DNA of 64,000 bases from Candidatus Heimdallarchaeota archaeon (lineage in GTDB: Archaea > Asgardarchaeota > Heimdallarchaeia > JABLTI01): positions 1-64,000 of the forward strand of contig JAHLVW010000103.1 in NCBI GenBank assembly GCA_019058275.1. The letters run 5' to 3'. The notes beneath the pieces are model-generated. The model searched no databases. It was not told where the DNA came from and saw only the letters and a program-made list of their open reading frames with translations. A program made the translations under genes and the position numbers. This document shows, one piece after another, positions 36,329-43,800 of the stretch; the stretch's first letter is position 1; each line of letters opens with the position of its first letter.

Positions 36329-36862
36329 GTGTCATTCCTGTTAAAACTATTTATGAATAGAACAAAAAATGTAGCAGTAACTTTTTGTGGGCTTGATAAG
36401 GCTGGTAAAACAACTATGGTTGATTATTTGAAAACTGGTCAATTCAATGAGAACATACATGCTACATTGGGCATGAATAAGGAAATAATTGATGTTCCAG
36501 GATTAACTTTTAACGTAATGGATCTTGGAGGTCAAGAAGATTTCAGATGTATTTGGCATGAAGCCAATGAAAAAACAGATGTTTTAATCTATATTGTTGA
36601 TGCATCTGATTTTACTCGCTTTACTGAAACGAAAGAGATCTTTCATCAAATTGTAAGTACACAAATTAAAGATGATGTCGTCATAATGGTTCTCCTAAAT
36701 AAAGCAGACATTACTCCAAGAATTAATGGAGGTGCAGATTTCATCACAGCATTTGGTTTGAATAAGTTATCCAATACTTGGACACTATTTACAACATCAT
36801 CACGAACAGGTCAAGGTATCTATGAAACTTTTACTTGGCTTAGTAATCGATTTAAAGGATAA
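36329..36862 (+). CDS. Arf/Arl-like small GTPase
   Basis: 177 residues from GTG 36329 with GGAG eight bases upstream. G1 is CGLDKAGKTTM (residues about 20-30), as in Arf family proteins (GLDxxGKTT). The switch I region holds an HATLGMN threonine, G3 is MDLGGQEDFRCIW, G4 is NKAD and G5 is SSRTGQG. The Arf-type glycine-rich WDLGGQ-like motif is kept as DLGGQE; the N-terminus is short and has no myristoylation glycine. Such GTPases cycle between GDP and GTP and recruit partners to membranes. The four-gene operon links it to two longin-like proteins and a seven-helix membrane protein. Confidence 0.9.
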   Translation: MSFLLKLFMNRTKNVAVTFCGLDKAGKTTMVDYLKTGQFNENIHATLGMNKEIIDVPGLTFNVMDLGGQEDFRCIWHEANEKTDVLIYIVDASDFTRFTETKEIFHQIVSTQIKDDVVIMVLLNKADITPRINGGADFITAFGLNKLSNTWTLFTTSSRTGQGIYETFTWLSNRFKG

Positions 36863-36880
36863 AACTCAGGAGAAAGAAAA

Positions 36881-37912
36881 ATGCTTTCTGCAGTACAAAT
36901 ACTGTTCTTGATGATCAGTAGTATTACTTTTGTTTCTTTGTCATTCTTAGTTATTATGTTGTTTAGAAAATATCTAGAGAAGAAAACAATAGGAACTCTG
37001 CTGCTTTTATTTGCGTATTTTGACAGTTTAATGGCTGATGTTTTAATTGATATTAGTGTTTGGTTACAAATTTTTATACAGACTGAAACTGTTGAATTTG
37101 CTTCAACTATCTTAATGCATTTATCAACAATCTTTCTAATCCATGTCATTGCATTTATGTACTTCTTTGGTAATCGTGTCGCACTTCTAAAAGACAGTGA
37201 TATTACTAAAGTAATCTATACAACATTATTCCTTGGTCTTTGGGGAGCTTATGCAGCACTTGGTTTACAAGAGATTATACAAAAAGTTGCTTCACCAGTC
37301 TTTTATATTAAATTTCCAGTAGAAGGAACAAGTGTTTTCTTCATATTCCCAACAATTAATAGATGGCTATCAATAATTCCCATTTTATTTATGCTTATTG
37401 GAGTATTAACTTATTTCAGAATTTTCTTTAGGTGTCTAAGTCTTGCACGAAAAGCAAGAAATAGAACTGAACAAAGGATAAACACCTACAATTATTTATC
37501 TGTTATATTTTACATGCTTACTGGTGTAACTTTAGCACTTTATTATGTTTCAACAAATATCTATATAATGACTACTGTTTTTGCTATGCGTGGTATTTCA
37601 ATTGTTTTAGCATCTATCTATGGTTATCTAGGATGGATTCAACCCGAATTTATCAAAAAAGTTCTTAGAGACAAAACTCACATTGCACTTTATTTCGAAG
37701 GAAAAGTTGAGAGACCAAAAACTCCTCCAACCTTTTTCTCTACTCCTGAATCCAGAGAAAAGGAACAATCAAATCCACAGCATTTTGATAAAATTGTACC
37801 ACCAACAGAAACACCTACAGCAACATCTTTTCAACCACAAGAAGTTATGCCAGAAGAATAAGTTGTACCACCAATACCAGAAAAAGATGATGACGATTGG
37901 AGTTTTGAATAA
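36881..37912 (+). CDS. Seven-helix membrane protein with proline-rich tail in the GTPase operon (TAA near the end)
   Basis: Starts at ATG 36881, nine bases after an AGGAG site. The uninterrupted part has 326 residues. About seven membrane helices: 5-26, 38-62, 72-92, 108-128, 162-184, 203-225 and 232-248. A cytosolic tail of about 80 residues is rich in Pro, Thr and Glu (KTPPTFFSTPESREKEQSN, PPTETPTATS). The frame meets TAA at 37859-37861 and continues as VVPPIPEKDDDDWSFE to a second TAA at 37912, clearly the same kind of tail. The acidic DDDDW ending may be a binding peptide that is lost if the first stop is used. It could be a receptor or membrane partner for the Arf-like GTPase (inference). 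Confidence 0.75.
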
Positions 37913-37959
37913 TATAAAACTCCTCGCCTTTTTATTTTAGAATATTTTCATTTAATATC

Positions 37960-38121
37960 TTATGACAGAGATGTATTTTTTTCCCTTTCAAATTTGATAG
38001 TCTTACGTATCTTGGCACGTTGAGATCTTTGAATAACCAAGTAAACGTACAAAACTAATGGCCATAAGAAAAAAAGTCTAAATGTAAAATCTAATGAACT
38101 AAATAGTTTTTTAACATTCAA
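37960..38121 (-). CDS. Small single-helix membrane protein
   Basis: 53 residues from TTG 38121, preceded by GAGG. One membrane helix (FTFRLFFLWPLVLYVYLVI, about 12-30) is followed by a strongly basic stretch (QRSQRAKIRKTIKFEREK). The frame is clean and the layout is that of a short anchor or regulator. No family is recognised; it could be a chance frame. Confidence 0.4.
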   Translation of the reverse strand: MNVKKLFSSLDFTFRLFFLWPLVLYVYLVIQRSQRAKIRKTIKFEREKNTSLS

Positions 38122-38230
38122 TCTTCTAACCTCAATAATATCTTCGAAAAAAATTATTTAAGAATCACTATAGAGGCAAATTCATAGTAAATAATGATTT
38201 TCATAAAAAAACAAAGAAATAAACTCATTG

Positions 38231-38365
38231 CTACTTGTTCTTCTTCATCCTAACAAGACCACATTCAGAACATTTAAATTTTGTTTGCTTGTGAAAACCA
38301 CCTTTCCTTTTAATGGGGTTCATGTGCATTCTGAAATTTTTTGTACGGCAACGAGTGCATTCCAA
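38231..38365 (-). CDS. Zinc-ribbon peptide, separate gene or read-through tail of the Fe-S protein
   Basis: From TTG 38365 a frame of 44 residues reads CTRCRTKNFRMHMNPIKRKG then KCSECGLVRMKKNK, a neat two-CxxC zinc ribbon with a basic middle. AAAGGA lies about ten bases before the TTG, which favours a separate gene. It is also exactly in frame with the Fe-S protein upstream, divided from it by one TGA (38381-38383), so it could be that protein's C-terminal domain if the TGA were read or is an error. The ribbon recalls small ribosome-associated zinc proteins. Confidence 0.6.
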   Translation of the reverse strand: MECTRCRTKNFRMHMNPIKRKGGFHKQTKFKCSECGLVRMKKNK

Positions 38366-38380
38366 GACAAATCTATCCTT

Positions 38381-39139
38381 TCAAACTATGCTTCCTTTTA
38401 TTTTCTTATCTCTTCTTAGCTTAAGTTTTCGAGCATATGTCATGAATTTAGACTTAAATTGTTGATTTGCCATTCTTCTTCTAACTGGACCAAGATTGAG
38501 TATTATTCCAATAAACCTTTGAAGCATTTTATGTGTCCATAGGTACTGATTATCAAAAAGAAGATTCTGTAACTTACCAACATCTATAGCCATGAGAACA
38601 CCACGCTCGAAAGAATCCTTGGGTGTAAACATTAATTCTTCTCTACGAACCATTAGAATGGTATCTTTATTACAGTTGCGAGCACAAACCCCACAACCAA
38701 AGCATCGTTCGTAATCAACTAAATATTTCTTTCCATTCTCATCTGAGAGAATAGTAATTGCTTCTACTAGACATTTTTTAACACAAATCCCACAGCCATT
38801 GCAATTCTCTTTAACCATTATTGGTTTAAAATTACTATAAATGCCAGGATTATAACCAAGTCTTTTATAAGCAAGAATTGCTTCACAACAACAACCACAG
38901 CCATTGCAAATCCAGTTAACTCTATTTTGGACATTATCTCCTAATTGTACTAAACCCAACTCTACACATCGATCTAGAACTTTGTGTGCTTCTTCTTTGC
39001 TGATTTCTTTTGCAATCCCATGTTTCGACAGAGTTTTAGCTGCACCATTAAATGTTAAACAAACATCTTGAGGTTGATTACATGCTTTCCCCATATGCTC
39101 CATTTTATGCCTACAATAACAAGTTCCAACGGTTATCAC
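38381..39139 (-). CDS. Dicluster ferredoxin-type 4Fe-4S protein (C-terminal part of a split gene)
   Basis: 252 residues from GTG 39139. TCYCRHKMEHMGKACN opens a conserved cysteine-rich region, then CNGCGCCCEAIL. Two 4Fe-4S motifs follow: CNGCGICVKKCLVEAI (about residues 113-128) and CFGCGVCARNCNKDTI (about 146-161). DVGKLQNLLFDNQYLWTHKM completes the family. In relatives this region is normally fused behind a winged-helix domain like that encoded just upstream, whose stop overlaps this start by four bases (GTGA). The protein probably passes electrons or senses redox state in the cytosol; partners are unknown. Confidence 0.8.
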   Translation of the reverse strand: MITVGTCYCRHKMEHMGKACNQPQDVCLTFNGAAKTLSKHGIAKEISKEEAHKVLDRCVELGLVQLGDNVQNRVNWICNGCGCCCEAILAYKRLGYNPGIYSNFKPIMVKENCNGCGICVKKCLVEAITILSDENGKKYLVDYERCFGCGVCARNCNKDTILMVRREELMFTPKDSFERGVLMAIDVGKLQNLLFDNQYLWTHKMLQRFIGIILNLGPVRRRMANQQFKSKFMTYARKLKLRRDKKIKGSIV

Positions 39140-39714
39140 TCAGCAGTTTCAATTATTTGAGATGCTCGTTCATAATCTAAAACTAGAGAATAGTCTTTGG
39201 GTTGAATAGTTTCCTCTTGGACAAATACTCGATCAATAGGAGTATTAGAAGCGAATATAGCAAATAGAAGATCATCTTCTTCATTCAAATATTGATAGTA
39301 AAGCTGTGAAAGTACTTTTCTGTTAAATTTTCCATCTGTTCGCATAAGTGAGAATTCAAAAAATCCTGCCATTGGTGGTGCTAAAATAAAAGTACGATTA
39401 TTATCTTGACGCCCATCGAAAAGTATTCCTTTACTAGCTAGAGTATCTAGAATTTCCTCTGCTTCCATAGGAGTTTTTTTCCAGATTTTTGCTGCCTTCT
39501 CAGCAGTAACAAAATTAATAGGAAGTTTTGAAACCAATTCTGCTTCTTCTTCAGTAAAAAGCGCTTGCAAAATTTCAAATAAAGCTTTTGAAGCAGGTAC
39601 GCCTTGTGGTGATTTATCTAACCTTTGCTGTAAATTGAGATAACTGTTCTTTTCTTGTCCTTTGATATGCCCCATATGATAATCTCCAATTGGTGTAATG
39701 TATTCGATTAGCAA
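39136..39714 (-). CDS. Winged-helix N-terminal half of the Fe-S protein
   Basis: 192 residues from ATG 39714; ATG 39675 (MGHIKG) is the likely family start. The sequence YLNLQQRLDKSPQGVPAS, ALFTEEEAELVSKLPINFVT, AEKAAKIWKKTPMEAEEILD, PPMAGFFEFSLMRTDGKFNR and VLDYERASQII follows closely the N-terminal half of a protein family in which the same chain goes on into the 4Fe-4S region. Here TGA ends the frame and GTG begins the next within four bases. This is either a natural fission with translational coupling or a one-base frameshift. Function is inferred as a redox-linked helper. Confidence 0.75.
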   Translation of the reverse strand: MLIEYITPIGDYHMGHIKGQEKNSYLNLQQRLDKSPQGVPASKALFEILQALFTEEEAELVSKLPINFVTAEKAAKIWKKTPMEAEEILDTLASKGILFDGRQDNNRTFILAPPMAGFFEFSLMRTDGKFNRKVLSQLYYQYLNEEDDLLFAIFASNTPIDRVFVQEETIQPKDYSLVLDYERASQIIETAE

Positions 39715-39850
39715 TTATTCTTTTTTCAATTTAATACACTTTTCCCTTTTAACTATTACTCGTTATATATTAATCACAACTCTAAAGTTTATCTATCAAG
39801 CTAAATGAAATTAAAAATTGAAGAACGTAATTCTTTTCAAAAAAAATCGA

Positions 39851-40003
39851 TTACTTACCAGTGACATCTCGAACAAAAATGAAACCATTTGACATGGCAG
39901 TATGAAGTTCCCATCCATCTCTAGCGATTTCATTTAACCAATCTTGCACTTTCTTGTGAAAATTAAATCCTCCAGGAGGTTGTAAAACCATATATTGTTT
40001 CAA
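39851..40003 (-). CDS. Small DUF4177-like protein
   Basis: 50 residues from TTG 40003; ATG 39991 is an alternative. The pattern KQYMVLQPPGGFNF, then VQDWLNEIARDGWELHTAMS and GFIFVRD is that of the short DUF4177-type beta-alpha-beta proteins, whose LNE-GWE-F-R residues are well kept. Its role is unknown. It stands alone between the Fe-S gene and the HEAT gene. Confidence 0.65.
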   Translation of the reverse strand: MKQYMVLQPPGGFNFHKKVQDWLNEIARDGWELHTAMSNGFIFVRDVTGK

Positions 40004-40127
40004 TTAATCACCATTCTAATTTTAACTTATTATACTATGATATATGAATTAAAAAGAATATTCTGTATAATAATCTAATTTGAATAAACAACGAAATGTT
40101 GATACGTATGTGAACTGTAAGAATAGA

Positions 40128-40520
40128 TTATTGTTGCATTCCAGTTCTTTGCAAGATCTCTTGCTTAATTTCCTCTGCTACAGCTGGTTCGCTAATTGGT
40201 GTGCACTTTTCAGTAACTTCCAATCAGTGTAATGCCCAAAATGCACTATTATAGACAACTTCTTCTTCATCGCTTTCATAATGATTGTCAATTGCCTTTT
40301 CAAGAGCCTTATGTGCTTTCTTTCCACCTATTCTCCCTAATGACCAAGCTGCCCAAGCTCGAGTCCGCCAATGAGGATTTTTAGCAAGAATCTTGGACAA
40401 GTTACCAGTTGCTTTTTCTGCTTTATAACCGAAATTACCGAGTTCCCAAACGATAGCACACTGCTTTGTAACTGTTTCTTCATCACTAAAATCCTTTAAC
40501 AAATTCTTTACAATATCCAT
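40128..40520 (-). CDS. HEAT-repeat protein with a TGA before the last third
   Basis: From ATG 40520 the frame encodes HEAT/PBS-lyase-type repeats (VTKQCAIVWELGNFGYKAEK, WRTRAWAAWSLGRIGGKKAH, EEVVYNSAFWALH), 98 residues, then TGA at 40224-40226. The same frame continues as LEVTEKCTPISEPAVAEEIK and ends with TAA 40128, giving 130 codons in all. The continuation looks like ordinary protein, and W would fit the TGA position (ALH-W-LEV). HEAT repeats bind other proteins or metal-cofactor enzymes; no partner is evident here. The short form may still fold. Confidence 0.65.
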
Positions 40521-40802
40521 GAATTTAACCCCTAGATATGTAGGATATGATTCCTAATGGTATTTTAACCGTTCTTTTTTAATTATCTTTGCATTTAGAA
40601 TCAAGCAAATTAAGAAAAGAATATCAATTTGCAAGTTGGTAAGGTATCTTATCCAAGTTTTGTGAAATTCTGCATTTGAACAACGCAAGTGAACATTGAT
40701 AAATTTAAAGATGATGATCTAAAAATTCATCAAGATTTTTGTCGCTGTTTTAACATTTGTAAAGTATATTAAATCGATATTTAGAAAAATAAACCACAAT
40801 CC

Positions 40803-40813
40803 TTTATAAAAGG
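40803..40813 (+). promoter_or_regulatory. TATA box of the giant surface-protein gene
   Basis: TTTATAAAAGG with a purine-poor BRE-like CAATCC upstream stands about 55 bases before the ATG at 40869. This is a textbook archaeal promoter and suggests good expression. The rest of the gap 40521-40802 is AT-rich with nothing I can call. Confidence 0.65.
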
Positions 40814-40868
40814 ACAAAACTATTTTATTTAACTTCAGACTTAATATAATGTACTATATACGGTCTGA

Positions 40869-43800
40869 ATGGGGAAAGTTGTTGGTTTATTCATGCTTAT
40901 AAGAAGAAGTTATCTATTAAAAACAAAGTTAATTTTTGCGATAATTACTTTAGGTGTCTTGGCGAATGACTCTTTTAGATTTTTTCAAAACACTTCTGCT
41001 CATTCTTCTATAGCTTATCCGACAGAAATTTTCTCTATATGGAATGGGACAAATCCTACAATAAATGGTAGTATTCATTTTACTTTTCAAGGAGTTGCTG
41101 ATGAATGGGTTTATGCAGCAGTTTATGATATGTATGATAGCTCAAATGCAATGGGCGGGAAGCTGCTTTTGCAAAATGATAATGCTAGTCTTTATGTTGC
41201 AATTGATGCAACTAATTTTCAAGTTTTGACTCCTATTGCAGAATGGGGAACAACAATTTATTTTGATATAGATCACAATGGAGTTTTATCATCTACTGAT
41301 AAGTCAATACGTTTTATCTCCAATAGTACTGATGACTATGTAGAGTACAGACAATATAATGAGCTTTTAAGTAGATGGAATGTTATTGAATGGAGAAATC
41401 CTGGTATGACTCTACCAGTTACTGGTATTTATTTTGATACTGCCTTTACAACTTCTGCTTTTGATAACATTACTAATCATAGACAATACGAGATAAAAAT
41501 TCCTTTCACAGCTATATCTAGTGGACCAGGGAATAGTAGTGGGATTGCTTTCGAAGCTACAGATGATTATTCAGATCAATACGCAGCAATAACTTGGCCA
41601 TATATTGCAGATAATTTACTTGAAATCAGAACCAATGCTAATGAATGGGGAGATGTCTCTTTTGGAGAATCCAGCAAAGATGATTTTGATTATGTTGTAG
41701 AACAAAATATGAATGTCAAATCATCTGCTTTAGGATATAACAATGGGACCTATATAACATCAGGTGATATTGATGGAAATGGTGATCAAGAAATTATTGT
41801 GAGTTCGAATAGAACTGTATTAGGTGACGATAATTTACTAGCTATCTTTGACTATAATGGGGCAGAGTTCCAGCGAATTTGGTCATCATGGACTACGAGC
41901 CATCAATCCATAATTACTTTTCCAATTAAAGGGATTAAGACTTATGATTTTGATGGGGATGGGAAGAATGAAATTTATGCTGTAGGTGAGTCTACAAGGA
42001 TACTACGTTTTAGTGAATGGAATAGTACATCGAATGATTTTGACACAAGTGAAATAATCTTTACTCATAGTTATTCATTAATGGGTTATCTAACAATTGG
42101 AGATGGAAATAATGATTCTCTTGCTGATCTTGTTTTTGGAGATCAAAATGGTTATGTCAGTGTATTAGAATATAATTCACTCTCTGATAGTTTCTCTCAT
42201 GATTTTCGATCGCCGTTTAGATTTAGGATAAATTTAGTATACCCATATAGAATTCATGTATTAACAGTTGGAGATATTGATAATGATATGCAAAATGAAA
42301 TTCTGTTTAATTATCAAGTAACAGCTGATGATCAAATCTCATCAACACAACTCCTAATTTATGAACGATCTGTAGCTAAATACTTGGATAATCCAGCAGA
42401 TGATTTGCCTGCAGGTTCATCCACTACAACAGCTGATCAATTTGGTCATATAATTTTAGTTGCCGATGTAGACAATGATTTAGACATGGAAACAATCATG
42501 GTAGGCAAAGATTATCTAAAAATCTTTGAACAATATTCATTTTCAGATCCCACCCCACCACTACAAATTTCACTAAATGATGGTTTATCTAAGCCATCAA
42601 TGAGTGGTGGAGCTGCTCTTGCAGATCTTGATGATGATGGAATAAATGAACTAATTTTTGGAGCAAATAATGGTACATTATATATTGGACATGTCACTGA
42701 TTTGGGTTCATCTCTTAGTTTTAGTTTAAACTGGTCTGGTGATTTTGGTAGTAGTCTAGGTTTCCATGGTGCTATTACAACAGGGGATTTTGATGGAGAT
42801 GGTAGAACTGAATTCATTGTTGGAGATAATTATGGGCAAATATTGGTTTTTGGTAAAGGGGAAGCTCCTCAAATTTCAATTACAAGTCCTAGTTCAGGTT
42901 ATGTCTCATCTCGAGATAATGTTTTAGTTACTTGGTCAGCATCTGATGATTTACAAACAGTACATCATTTTGATGTATATGTTGATGGTGGTTTTACTAA
43001 TAGAGTTGGAGGAGGTCAAACTAGTATCGTTGCTTATCTTACTCCAGGACAGAATATAATTGAAGTAATTGCTTTTGATTTCTCAGGTTTAAGTAAAAAC
43101 ACTAGTGTTATTGTCAAATTTGATGTTGATGCTCCACAGGTGACAATTACTAGCCCAGAGAATTACTTCATGACCGATCTAGGTTCAGTTCAGATTACTT
43201 TTGATATTAACGATCCTGATAATGATTTTGATACTTATGAAATCTATAGAAATAGTACCTTATTGAAAAACTCTAGTATAATTGAACCTTATGATGTAGT
43301 TCTACCAAGTGATGGTATATGGAACATTACAGTAATTGCTGTTGATGTTACTTTGTTGAAAGGTAGAGAGAGTGTCTTCGTAATAAAAGATACAACTCCA
43401 CCTTCAATATCAATAACCTCCCCTCTGGATGGAAGTGCTTTCAAAAATACTGAGTTAGATATCATTTGGTCTGCTTCAGATGAGTTAACAGATATTGATT
43501 ACTATGAGGTGTATGTAGATGGTGGATATATTGATACTACCACTTTAAAGACATATACTGTTTTACTTGCTGTTGATAAAGACTTTACAATAGCTGTTAG
43601 AGCTTATGATTTATTAGGTAATTTCCAATCTGATACGATTACTGTAACTCGAGATAGAGTTGATCCATTAATTGAAATTGATCCTTTAGCTTTACCAACA
43701 CTTGCTGATGGTACATTCTATACAGATAATCCATTTCTTTCCTTAACTTGGAATGCTACTGACAATCTTTTAGGTTCTGGTATTAGCCATACACAAATTA

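Noticed and set aside
42512..42817. Antisense open frames inside large genes
   Set aside because: They are shadows of strongly supported coding frames, without family motifs or start signals of their own.
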